A stretch of 64,000 nucleotides of DNA, taken from assembly GCA_024449915.1 (NCBI GenBank), contig JAMZAV010002231.1:1-64000 (forward strand), written 5' to 3'. The position numbers and the translations under genes are program-made. The DNA is from Sweltsa coloradensis (Eukaryota > Arthropoda > Insecta > Plecoptera > Chloroperlidae). The stretch's first letter is position 1. Each line of letters begins with the position of its first letter. The notes below the pieces were generated by a model. The model saw only the letters and a program-made list of their open reading frames with translations, ran no database searches and had not been told where the DNA came from. This document shows positions 12,801 through 26,900 of this stretch, piece after piece.

Positions 12801-15800
12801 GTTTGCCCGGTAGAGAGCGAACAAACAGACGGAAAAACAAACAAAAAAAACAAAAAAACAAAAAAAAAAAACACATCGAGCTAAATTTTTTGGGGGGTCG
12901 GTGAAATTGAAGTCTTCGCTTCGCTCATCCAATTATATTTCATAACATCAGATTTGTCATGTGGGTAGGCTACATAATAAATACTATAATAAACAATAAT
13001 TGTTACAAACCTTACAAGTTAAAAGATAGGGGCCTACTTATACAAAAGGCAAAGTTCTGCCAGTAAATAAATAAAATGATATTACAATGATGAAACAACT
13101 TAAGAGGAGGTCAGGTCAGGTTTAAGATCATGATTTTTAGGACTATATTAATATACACTACCTACTCAAAATAAAACAAAGATGACAATATTATTTGGAT
13201 CCCATTTTGTTGTCATGTCTTTTCAACTGTCATTAAAAACCCAATGAAGGAGATTGATAATCCTTTGAAATATTGTAATCTTTGTTTTATTTTGAATAGT
13301 GTATAGTCCTAAAAATCATGATAGTAAAATCATCATCATTATTTGTTGCCACGTCCAACTCTGCGTTGGGTCGGCATTGAAGACTGGCCTCTCCATCTTC
13401 TTCTATCCTGCCATCATTCCTCTCCTTCCACCACATTCCAGTCTCCTCCTCCCAAATAACAACAACTAACTCGCAATGGCGTCACAGCGATCACAGTTCT
13501 ATCGTCTTAACTGGGCTCATGCTCATCTACATCTAGGCTGTTTATAAATGAGGTGCGACTGCGAGTGTTATGTAGCCTATCGAGTGCTTGTCTGTTGCAC
13601 AGATCCTTCCTATCGCCGTGAACAAGGGCCAGATCTCACAGAAGTTGGCCACCAGGATAACGGCATGCAAGCTCCTCGGCAAGATCAGCACTCGCCTCGA
13701 CCTTCAGATCTTGAAGAAAGACGCCCTACCCATCGTGCTGTCGCTGTGCCAGGATGTCAAGGTACGGACATGGGGAGGAGTGAATCGTTTTATTAAGAGT
13801 GTTCACATGTACACGGCACGCTCGTAAGCACTCAAATGCAGATGTAGGCCTACAATGTCTGGAGAAAAATTTAAACGTCATATACGTGAATTCTAAAATG
13901 CGCAAGACACAGATATTGTTATGCTGAACAACATGCAACAAACAGAATTAATGTGTGTAATAAACCCTACTATACACCATTGTCGACGCAACGGGGAAAA
14001 TAAGAGGGGTTGTTCCCGCCGCGTTGACTTTACGCTTAACAATGGTGAATAGAAGGGCTTATTACATATAGCAATTCTGTTTGTTGTATGGTGTTCTGAA
14101 TAAAAATATCTGTGTCTTGTGCATTTTAGAATTCACGTAGTTGTTTCAATTTTTCTCCAGAGCGTTATACATCTGAATTTGAGTGCTTACGGGCGCGTCA
14201 AGGTCATATTTGTCTAGTGAAGACTCTTAACTCTTATGTAAACATTAGGGATGTCAACTATAATCAAATATCGATAAATTGAAGATCGGGTTAGTGGGGT
14301 TTGTAAAGAAGAGTTGGGTTGGCATTGAAGATAAATGCAAATTGAAAGAATAATTTATGCATATTGTTTTTGGAGAAAAAAAAGAGAAAAAATGGTGTGA
14401 TTAATAAGTAAAAACTTTTAATAACACCATTGTGCGTGTGTTTGTGGTTGCTCTACATTGCACTTGTCTTGTCGTAGGCCGAGGTGCGGGCGTGCATCTG
14501 CAGCCAACTGCCGTTCGTAGCGCGGGGCCTGGGTGCGGAGGCTGTGAAGCCCAGCATCCTCCCGTTGCTTGTAGAGCTGGCCAGCGACGAGGAGGCCACG
14601 GTGCGACTAGCGTCCGTCGAGGCCATCGTCTGCATGCTGCCCTACCTGACGCAAGGTAACATTCCTCTCTGGGGCGGGCGGATTACTGTATGCATGCTGC
14701 CCTACCTGACGCAAGGTAACATTCCTCACTGGGGCGGGCGGATTACTGTATGCATGCTGCCCTACCTGACGCAAGGTAACATTCCTCACTGGGGCGGGCG
14801 GATTGCTGTATGCGAGCATAGACCTTGGGTACAGGGGCAAATATTAATGGTGTTCTCAAATCTAAAATATTGGTGTTTTCAAAAGTTGAAAGCGGCAAAT
14901 AAAATTACAAAATCACCATTAAAAGCCAGTCTTGGGCAAGTTCCCCCAAAAAAGGAACTTTGAAAAGTTAAGTTACTTCTGCCTTAAAAGGAACTAAGAC
15001 GTTCCTAGTTCCTTTTATAAAAAAAGGAACTGAGACGTTCCTCAAAAGGAACTTAGTTCCTTTCACGTTCCTTATACCATCACTGATTTCAATAATAATA
15101 AATGTGATAGGAGTCAATAAATATATCATTACTTTTATTTATCAAAGTGAGTCCCAGGCCTGTTGATTGATATGAATAAAAATCAACGTTTCAAAGTGAA
15201 GAATGTAGCTTTATTTAAATTACAATTGCTGAAGATAGTCTACAAGAAAACAGATTACAGATGTTTAGATTATTATGCCTCTATATAATATACATAATGT
15301 TTTATGTGATGTATTCATTTCGAATGTAGGCCTATTGATTGTAGGCCTAGTTATACGTACACTATACACACGTACACGTATACAGAAAACTTACATGCTA
15401 TTTTTTTTAAAACAATTAAAATTAGTTATCAGGACATATAGCGGCGTTTTTCTTTCGAATTATAATGTCCTCTGTTCATGCCGCCGACTTGTGGCAGTGG
15501 GTTGAGTATGCCCCCCCGCCTTACCACTCGCAATCTTCCAAAGATTATACTGCATAAATAATTACCATAACAATTCTTAAGTTTTTAATCTGCTAGAAGT
15601 CAAAAGCTAGGTGATAACTGAAATTAAACACATGGGAATAGAGATACTGCAGAGGCTGGCCTTTTCTTATCTTAAAACTTGTCGTAGGCTTTCACGGCCC
15701 GAGTCAATAATAAAACTTGGCTGTCGGGATACGCCGTGTCGATTGTCATTATTCAAATGCTGACGTTTCGAACTGATTGCACAGCTCATCTTCAGAGATG

Positions 15801-18800
15801 TGAAGAGGAAATCACTGGGCAGAACCTACTCGATCCAGCTCGACCCAGTCACATCTCTGAAGATGAGCTGTGCAATCAGTTCGAAACGTCAGCATTTGAA
15901 TAATGACAATCGACACGGCGTATCCCGACAGCCAAGTTTTATTATTTCCTTATCTTGTTTACTCGCCAGCATTCGGGCTCCAGCCCCCTCCCCCCCCAAG
16001 CCAATGCATCGTGACCTTGCAGACTAGACTGTGACAAGATATACACCAGATGCAAGGAACAGTGAGTGTTCCTGCAATCACGACGCATGGGGCCTGTCAC
16101 TGGACAAGTGGACTTATCTTTTATCCCAGGCTTCCGCTTATCTTGCGACGAAAGCTAAGCGCTGGCGATAGTGAGAGATTTTCCCACATGCCCGGACTTT
16201 TTTCTTGCCACAGGCATCTTGGGCATGGGGGGTGGGGGCGCCTTTTTCGAAAACACAAAATGTCACAAGATAATTATTTTTCATACTGAAGTTTATGATA
16301 TTATAAGGTACTGGAATTGTGGAATTCGACGGGATTACGACGAAAGGAACTTGTAAAGGAACGTTAAATTCGTTCCAAGTTCCCACGAAATAGTAACTTT
16401 CACGTTACAAGTTCCTGATCTAAGAAAAGGAACGCGTTCCCACAAAAGTTCCTGAAAAAGGAACGCGTTCCTCCCCAAGACTGTTAAAAGCAGTGTTTTC
16501 AAAACAATAAATATTAGGGATGTGCGAACGTTTGAAATTCAAACTCGAACTCAAACTTTTTTTAAGTTTGAGTTCGGTTTGAGCTCGAAAAAAAAGTTCG
16601 AACTTCGAATTTTATTTTTTATTTTTACTAATTTGTGGTTGTGTGCGGTCACAAATTATTTGACATGTCAAAAAATGGTTCTCAGTTTACAGGTACAAAT
16701 TTAAAAACAAAAAATGGATAGTGGTGGTGCCGGTTCAGAAGTACCTAACATAGTTTCCTGGTGGAAGTGCCGGTCCAGACTTACCAATCACTATTTTATC
16801 TATTATGAAGGTTTGATATACCTAAGTTGGGTTCGAGTTCGAGTTCAATACAGTTCAACATTTTTGTAAAGTTCAATTTTTTTTTTTTTTAACTGGGAAA
16901 GTTCGAGTTAAGTTCAAAAGTAAAATAAGTGGGTTTGCACAATCCCTAATAATTATGATTAAAAATATAGTAAATCTAAAAAATGCAACAAAAAATTGTG
17001 AATTGGATATTTAGGGACGCAATTAAACATAGGACCTAGCCGTCCTAGCAACGAGACGAGGCACATAATAAATTTTAAGTTGTTCTGAATCGGCCTTGTT
17101 GATTCTGGCGTTGATCTGCGGGTGTTCGCACTGTCCATACCATCGATTGCTATATTTCCTATTCAAAAATAAAATAAATATCGCTCACTTGTCGATTGCG
17201 TTGGTCGCTTTGGTTTACGGTTCCCCACTTAAAATCAGTTATATGACTGAGTGGGTAAACTCTAAATACAAATTTATTTTATTTATAGGAATACCTGGGA
17301 AATAACATACTACAATGCAAAATATATTTGAGATAAACCTATTGTAGGTACCTTTATGTATGTTTATACTAGAGATGAGACGATTCCAAAACTGATTCCG
17401 GCGATTCCACCGATTCTCTTAGAATCGTTAGAATTGCGATTCCCATATTTTTAGGCCATTTAAGCGATTCCGATTCATGTTGAATTTTTTTGAATTTTCG
17501 GGAGAAACTTCCTCACCCATTGCCGATTGGCCATTGCCCATTGGTTGATGCTGACTCGGCATAAACCTGATGATGGGTGAGGAAGTTTCACCCGAAAATT
17601 AGTTTTTAAGTAAGTAGTGGTCTTGGTCATAAGATTTTAATTTGCGTTTTAATGCTCTTTTTATAGAATTATAAATGACACTTTAATTACGTTACGGAAA
17701 CGCGTCACTCAATTAATTTAGGAAGAAATCGGTGAGTTTTCTTTGGACGGTTCCACTCGAATGAACTTTAAACAACGATCCATACACTTGTGAGAAGTTT
17801 GATTGAGCAGAGTCTCGACGTTTTTGTTTTTGCTACAAATAAAGACTCATGCACAACCGGCAACACAACCAAAAGCTTAGTAGGTGGCCGGCCGCCTGAG
17901 TGTCTGGTGTCGGGCGCTGAGCGGCGTCAAAGACCATATTTTGTTTGACGAGTCGGAGCTACGAGCGGCAAATCCAGTGGCCAGAGATATCAGTGGCGCA
18001 GCAAAAATACTTATTGCTTTCCAAAATGTATGCACATTTACGTGTTAAAACGTTGTAACTTGAATTATATTGGGTAGGGAGTAAAATTAGGTGTTGTTAT
18101 AGCGGGAAAGTCGTTATGTACGGGAAACGTTTAACCAAGTATTATGGCGTTTTCCATTGGCCGCACTCAGGTCGCACTAGTGCGCCCTAGTGCGCACTGG
18201 ATTGCCACTTGTCTTTTCATTTGTTCAGTTTAGCAATGTTATTCAAGTGGAGGTTGACAACAATGACATCTCTGCACTCGCCGAGTGCATGCCAATGGAA
18301 AACGCCATTAATTAACATTGAAACATAGTGATTTTGGCTGGGAATTAATAAAAACGGAGTTAATTCGGGAAAACATTACATTGGGAAACGTTTTATGAAA
18401 GTTCCAGTGAACTTAAAAAAAATGGTGCAGTTTTTTCCTATGTTTTTGGTATTTTTTGTACCCCTTAAAATTTTCCCTAAAAAATGGATGAGTATGACTC
18501 GTCCAAGTACTCCAATAATGGGTTAAAAATATCAAGATCAAAAAGTGGTCTGCAGCCATTATGTGAAGCAATTTGTCAATGTTATTAATTGTAACAAACT
18601 CTTTAAAAGTTGAGTGGTACTCGATGGGGGCATTAATCGAGTAAATACGGACCTAGAACAGTTGACGCACCATCGAATAAAAAAATCATCAGTGGGATTA
18701 CATATGAAAGTCATTACAACAAACTACAAGGGATTGAAACATTCAGTTTGTTGTAGGAATGAATTTCTTACAATTTTAAAATTTATTATTGTCACCAAGA

Positions 18801-21800
18801 ACAGCACAAGCTCTACAATTGTTGGATGAGCGAACCGAAGACTTCAATTTCACCAACCCCCCAAAAAATTTAGCTCGGGTGTTTTTTTTTTTTTTTTTTT
18901 TCTGTCTGTTTGTTCACTCTCTACCGGGCAAACGGCATATCCGATTCGAAATCTCTAAACTTAGACTTGCTACGTTTTTGGGTACAATCGAAGAAATATT
19001 TCTCATGAATATCGTACTTTTACGATTTTTTTCGATTTTTAGTGCGATATTTTCGTGACATTTGGGCCGATTCTGACCAAACGGGTGGGGCTACAACGTT
19101 CATATTTCACATGGACATTAAGGTAATGGTGATGTATTGCTTTTTAAAAGAAAAAGTTGAAAAAGTTAGCCACAATCTATAGAAATAAAGCTTTTAATAT
19201 AAGTTTTTTGATTTTTTGTGCGATATTTTCGTGCCATTTGGGCCAATTCTGACCAAACGGGTGGGGCTACAATGTTCATATTATACATGGACATTAAGGT
19301 TATGGTGATGTAGTACCTTTTGAAAGGAAAAGTTGAAAAAGCTAGCTAAAATTCATAGAAATAAAGCTTTTAAATTTTAATATAAGTTTTTTACGGTCAA
19401 TAATACCAATTGACAAGAAACATTAGAAACTTGACAACAATCACCTACAATGCGTAGGCAGCAAAACAAAGCACTTGCAAAAGTAAAGATATCCCACGCA
19501 AAATAAAAACTTTAAAAAGCTCATCCATCAACGCGGCGGGACTTTAGCGTTTTCCTAGTTACCATAATATTGACATGTGACCAATTAGTATTGTAATCAT
19601 CGGACGTAATAACATTGTACCTAGCCTATATCTAAATTGATGACTTGCGTACCAGTAAAAAGAGCACCTTTTTGATGAAGTTCCTATTAATTTATTTTAC
19701 TTTACTAAAGTGAGTCAAATTTGATAATCTCTAGCTGACCACTGAACATTAAGGTGGTCGACTACCACCAATATTAAAACAACGTGAAATTACAGTATTT
19801 TAGTGATACTATCTCGCGAATGCTGCAAAATATCGGAAAACAGATTACAGACAGCTATGTGGTTTTGTGAGAACTATAGCCTGTATGAAAAAAGATTGTA
19901 ATGTGATGGAAATTAAGTTTTTAATTCTTAATTTAATTTATTAAGGCTAATCTAGACATACAGGTGATATTTTTATAATTCTTTCATTTTTCACAAAATG
20001 ATTAACCATGATGTAAATGATGTTAAAAAAGTGAAATTTTATTTTTATTATCATTTTTTCGGTCTGTCCCGGAAATTTAAATCTTTAAAACTAAAATCAC
20101 TGCCAAACAAAAACGGTTTGTTAGAATGATATGAAAATTTAACCACGTTTTTGTAGTTCTTTTACAAGTGATATAACATATGTTTCATTGCATTATCTTT
20201 CTTAGTTTACTTATTTTGATTTTTTTACTGTACCGCTGAAAACGTGAATCGAAGTCGCTTGTGTTCAGCCCATCTTACATAGATTGAATTTTGCAAAAAT
20301 GTGAAATATTTTATATTCACCCTCTGTGTGGACCCCTCAGCTTTAATTTCCACCTAACAACTTGTCTGTATCACCAATAGCGGATGAGACCTACTCATTT
20401 CCCTGCCGTCATGTAAATCCCTCCAAAAATCGTCTCGCGTCGTCGGCAACCAATCTGCCCGCGACTGAACGATGGCGTTGCGGTGGCAATCTCGGGAACT
20501 CTGACAAGCGGCCGGCGAGCTTCGGATAGCACGAAGTTTGTTTCGTGATCTCAAGTGTCAGTGATGCAATATGGCTGGGCTTCGTCTTGGGTAACGCGTG
20601 TCTGTACATCTGTTTTATGTTTATAATAAAATTAATATACTCTGGTAGGGCAGTGGACAAGTGTTTTATGATACGGGTAATAAAAAGTAATGCGTTAGCA
20701 ATAATAACAAATAGGGATAATGGTAAGGCGAGGCAACTCTCGTAATAAAGGCAGATTTAAAAAAAATATGTGAAGACAAAAACCGTTGAGTGACTAATAT
20801 ACCCTACCCACTCATTACATGCGCACAATACAACAATTCCGATACCAAGATTCGAACCTGGAACGCAGTCCCACACCACGATTGCTTACGGTTGCGTTGT
20901 GACTTCAATCACTATAATTTTATGGTTATCACTAATCAGATATCTGTTTTAGGAGACAACGAAGACCTAAAACACTGAAAATGTTAACAGTTCTTCCACT
21001 TGACTGAATTGATATAATGCATGTTTTGTTTATTCACTCGGCAGTTCTAGCATTGAGTATATAACCATCCTTGTTCTAGGATATATTTCGTTGTTTACAA
21101 GTGGTGTTGTAGGAATATGATGTCAGGTCTGACATGAACCAGGCACTGTGAGCCCACAGAGCAACGAACACGCAAGGAAAAAATAGTCGCTTGTTGAAAA
21201 TGAGATATAACATGTATAAATGCATTCTTTTAGATAATTTTATGAAGCGTTAGGCCTATGCTAGTTAGGACTCAATAAAAAAAACTTGGGGACAAATTCT
21301 GTCCTAATAGTTGACGGCGGCAAGCATCGAAACGGCGCCTTCCAGAATAAAAGTTTTACCATTCACTTCACGCGTTAGGCATACCCTACCAGTGTCGGAT
21401 TGAAACTTAGATGTATTTATCCAATATAGACTATTAGCAAATAATACCTTGATAAACTTATTAAATTATATTGATAGAAAATAAAAAATACATAAGTATT
21501 TGTATACACATTTACACTATGTGAGTGAATACATCTACCACACACATTTACTGAAACGAACTGATTTTCGGAAAGAGTGACAGTCGTTCATTATTGTCCT
21601 ACCATTTAATCTTGCAACTGGTGTACCCTGGTTGGTTAGAAAAACACAAATAACACATTAGTAAGGGATTTTGACAGCTTGCTCAAGTGAGGGACCTAAC
21701 GGTTGATGCGCCCTTTAATTTAATAAACTAAAACATACCGGTGGATGATAAGAAGAGAACGGAATGTTGTTTTAAACTTTGCGAAGGTCAAGCATTGATC

Positions 21801-23878
21801 TGTTTTTTAATACTCTTTGGGAAGTTGAACCAATTGATGTATAGCCTAGCTAGATTACAATATTGACAACTAGATGTACCGGTAGTTGACATTCCTCTTG
21901 ATTGTCTGCTCTGAAATGGCAACTCATTATAATTGTACGGAATCGAACCCGGGTCTCTAGCTTGCCGGGTGTTTTTACTGTATCACTACGCTAAAGGCTT
22001 TGGACGATCGCTGCTATTTCTGCACCTACATAGCTTGTTTACAGATGCGATCTGTATGACTGGCGGCTGATGTCAATGGATTGGTTGGGCGGGTAGGGGG
22101 GAGCCGATAATGTGTTCGCCTGGCTGGCCAAGTGTAGAGTATCGCATGTTATTACTGTGTCTGTTGCTGCGCTCAAGGTCAGGTCGGAAGTCGAGGGAAA
22201 ATGCTACAGTACACAAAATACGATAAAGATTCAGAGAGAGGATTAGATTGTGTGGGTAAACTGGTAAAGGATTTTCACCATAAACATTGGTATTTCTAGT
22301 TTGTATTGTAGGCAAGAGAAGACTTGCAAATATGTTGTGGGCTCAGTGATAATCATAATAAATTCTTCCTTTTTTTATCACTCGAATGGCAATATTGTAT
22401 TTCTGTTATGTTTTGCCGCCTGCTACTTGTTATGTTATCTTTTCTCCAAACACCGAATACCATTCATGGTCTCCCGTCTGAGCCCGGGGTAGAATTGGCC
22501 CAGACTCCAGAGCATGGCTCTGCTAATCGTAAAAGGCGATTCAAGAGAAAAAGTCCACCTTGCAAACATCAGCTAGTATGAAGGGTAGTATATTACTCCC
22601 CGAATCTAGAGGCGAGCTCTGGCAATCGTCGTCGGGGACCTTGCCCCCTTCCCTTGACGACCCCTCGACGACGATGACGACAATTACACCACGGACGATG
22701 ACAAAGACAATGACGACTGCGACGTGATAACCCACTATCCTCCTCTTACCCGTGGTTGGTTCTGACTAGCATGGGCCCCTCCCCCCCCCCCCCAGGTTAG
22801 AGTGGTGCATTATGACCTAACGGTTGACACGTCCTTAATCCAAATAAACCAAAAAAACAAACATTCATGGTCTCTGGTCTCACGTCGGACACTTGAATAG
22901 GAACAGGATATGTCTCTACTTCTCATCGGAACACTTTGTCCGTGAGTTGTAATGTAAATCCCGACCTCTGATGGCCATAAATTACAGTATGATGGGGGTG
23001 CCTGATAATTAATACGTTGAGCCGTGGATTTTTCCAGACAGTTTGATTGGAAAGGGGGGGTTAATTTGGGGAATAGCTGATTATCCGCCAGATAATTGTT
23101 ACTTTGTACATGAAAAACGATGCAATCAGTTGAACTATTAAAACGAGCTGAAATCTCATAGATCCAAGACTTCTGAGAAATGGGACCTTCACAAAGACGA
23201 GCATATTTCACGCGACTATCACAGTACCCGCTCACGCGCTGTGGTGGGGAGGGGGGGGGGGGGGGTTAAATGTAGGGTAACCATCTGTACCCTTTTACTA
23301 TTTTTTTACCTATACTATTTTTGGGATTCTTCTGCATCTGTGTCCGGGTTATTTTTTTAAAACGGTAAATGTCCGGGTTTTACCCTATTTCGAGGTTTAG
23401 TTGGGTAATCAAAATGAAAGCTTACTTACAAAATCAACTAAGTTTATATCCTTCATAAACAAAACGGTGATCCCCTGAGTTGCAATTCTTTTAGTCAAAA
23501 CATGACGAAATAACTAGTATGCTGATTTATTTAGCCTTTGGCGAAAGGGTCTCTGGCAGCTGGGCCCCAGCTACCAGACATTTGAACCCGTCCCTGAAAT
23601 TATTCCTAATTACGCCACTGATCAGAAGCCATTGCAGTAGACGAAGACGATTCACAAGATTAATTCTACTTGAAACGCTATGTAATTGTTTGCCATCTGG
23701 TCCCATGTCCACCAAACACATTTAAAAATTTACCCCCCCCCCCCCCCCCCCCCCCCCGCTAGTCGCACCTTGATTTTCCCTAGTTTTACAAAATGTCCTT
23801 TTTTTCATTCATTTCGTAAGTTGTGTACAGTTATGTACTATGTTACGTCGATCCGAATTATCATTTCGTAATGCGTAG

Positions 23879-23936
<58 letters not shown>

Positions 23937-26900
23937 TCAGCAGGCTATGACGGCGGTCACATGAGAGCTGACAATATTTTCATATGACAAGTTAGAAAAA
24001 AATATGATTCACCAAAGTAGTAAATAAGCACTCTCAATCGAATAATGAGATGCTTTTTGACTCGTAAGTCATAAACTGTGTATTGTGTTTATATTGACAA
24101 ATTTAAATATATTATTGTTTTCGGCCAAACACTTTGTTCTTATAGCTCATAGCTCATTCAAACGGGACCATAATTTGGAAAACAACTCATGTATGCATGT
24201 AAGAATAAAAGACACACTTTTAAATGAAAAAAATTAGGCTAGGGCCAAAGTTCAATAAGTACCACATTCTCGGCTTGTTTGGTGGGGTCGGTGTTCTCGT
24301 GCCAAAATTTGTCCACGTGTTGGCCTGTGTGCTTTCCACCTCCATTACAGACTATAAAACCTAGAAAGAAAACCGAAACCCCCCTTCCACAGAAAAAATA
24401 CTCGACAATTCCAAATGATCTCGTTATGTCCCTCCCACCATCCAACACTTCGCTCTTTGCTGTCAGATGACCCTGTACGTTCTATAAATGGTGAAATAAA
24501 TACACGCATAGTTTTTTGAAGTGCTACTCAACGCAACATTTGTTAATGCTATGCTAGAAGCATTAAGATGTTATATATAAAGCCAATAGTGGAAAGTGAA
24601 TGTGACCTTATATTTGACGTAGGTACTGATGACAAAGTGTTAATTGGCCGATTTTACGAAGTTTTAACAAAACTTTTCCTAATATCTTCATACAAAGAAA
24701 CTAAAATACCGCACTAAATACAAAGATGTTTGATTTTTTTTTTCCTTTACTGTTACGTATTTACGGACGGGGACAAAAGTAAACCAATGGTACAGCAAAA
24801 CCATTTTTCATACTCTTCTGCAAGCTTTTCTGAACATAAGGGGGGGGGAGATTGCAAGTGCCCCCCGTGGCATCGGCTTTACCCCCCTGCCGCCTCATGT
24901 ATCAATATCAATAGGTCTAAGTTTAAAAAATACTGCCAAATGCAATTAATCTCATCTTTGGTTGGAAGACAAAGATGATCAATGTTTTGATCAGTAGAAT
25001 CGTTGAGAGCGAGTGTGTAATCTCTGCCTCCCTCGCGTCCACGGCCTCCGCACCGTGCCGGCCGGCCTGACCTTGACTCGCAGATGCAGCGACGAGACGA
25101 ACATTTAGACATTGAAAATACGCGCGAAGCGATGTTTTCGGTTTCGCAGTCTATCGGGAAAACGCTGAACTTTTAGAGGCCATTCGCCGGTAACGGAGCA
25201 GTTCGCGAGCTAGGGGGAACGCTAGCGCTAAAACAAGTGGCGGCGCGGGATCTACAATGGCCTTAAGTGCAAATTTGAAATATACAAACAGCACCAATTA
25301 TTGTAATTGAATATTTTTTCTTTATTTCATTTCATTTTCATTTATTTATTTAACGTCTATCCTATTCAGTTATAAAAACTGATTTACAAAGGAGGACAAA
25401 TTAATAAATCTAATTACATAGATGCAGAAACAACAATAAACTACATTTAAGGAAAAATTTGAAATAGTTGCATAACAACAACAATTGCATTAAATACAAC
25501 AATTTTGGTAACATTTTGGTATAGCATTTACAATTACTTGTTATTTATTGTGTTTAGTGGCATGTATAACAAGTGCAATAACATCTGTGGCACCACAGTC
25601 CACCCCAGCTTTCCAAACATTGTAATCCAGCTGCAATACCGACTGCGGTGGCAACAGCGTTATCACAGCGTTTTCAATGGTACTCGTCCTGTGACATACT
25701 GACAGTATGTCTTGCATTTTATTGTTCTAACAAAACCACGTAGCTGTCTGCAATCAGTTTTTAGATATTTTGCACCGTTCTCGAGATATCACTAAAAAGT
25801 AAAAACCTTAATTTAGCGTGGTGTTAATATTCGTGATGGTCTACCACCTTAAACGTCGCATCGCTACTGTTTCCAGACACGCTGAAGAACACTATCGTCC
25901 CCCTGGTGCGCAAGACTTGCGAGTCTGCGTTGCACAAGGAGGACAACGTCATGGTCGTCCTTGCGCAGGTGTTCGGCGAGTTGTGTCTCGGACTCGAGGG
26001 GTCGCTCACCACGCAGGAGAAGCGCTGGCTGCTCAACTACTATCAACAGCTGTCGGAGCTCGGACTGCGCTCCACGGACCGCGACTTCAGTGCACGCAAG
26101 AATGTGAGTTGTTGGATGAGCGTAGCGAGCGAAGCAAAGATTCCATTTCACTACACTGGAGAAAAAAATCCGGAATGTTTTTTTTTCTTTCTTTCTTTCT
26201 TCTTCTTCTTCTTCTTCTTCTTCTTCTTCTTCTTCTTCTTCTTCTTCTTCTTCTTCTTCTTCTTCTTTTTTTTTTGTATTTTTGTGTGTTTGTTAACACG
26301 ATTCCGGCTAAACCAATACTCCAATTGCCATGAAATTTTATGGAGGCCTTCGGAATCTCTGAACTTAGAACTGCCACGTTTTTGAGCGCAATCGGAAAAT
26401 TGTTTCTCATGAAAATCGCATTTTTACAATTTTTTTCGATTTAAAAAAAATTTCTTCGACTTATAACACCTACATGCTTTATCCGATTTCAATTATTTTT
26501 TTACAGAACCTTAATTTTATGAATTAAGATATTCGTGTGAAATTTGAGCGCAATTGAAAAATTATTTTCATGAAAATATAAATTTTCGGTTTTTTCTTTT
26601 TTAAAACAATTTTTTGACTTAACCCTAATGCTATATCCTATTGTAATGATTTTTTCACAGAACCTTAATGTTATGAATTTATATATTCGTGTGAAATTTG
26701 AGCGCAATCGAATAATTATTTCTTATAATTTTCTTGATTTTTTTCTTTTTTTAAAAATTATGATTAATTAAAACAAAATTAAATTTAAGTTTATTTTTAA
26801 TTTAATTTAATTTAATTTAAAAAAATCTTGAACTTAATAATATTTTTTTTACAGAACAACAGAAATTCCGCATAACACATGGCAGCTCAATGCACCAATT

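Noticed and set aside
14484..14963. Independent 159-codon gene
   Set aside because: It is exon E read through its tandem repeat into the intron.
22810..23235. 141-codon gene on the - strand
   Set aside because: No domain, no splice-linked neighbours, composition like intron, and part (near 23140-23215) is related to repeat sequence at 57770-57860.
26087..26410. Arg-rich or Phe/Leu-rich proteins
   Set aside because: Translations of the (CTT)n microsatellite.
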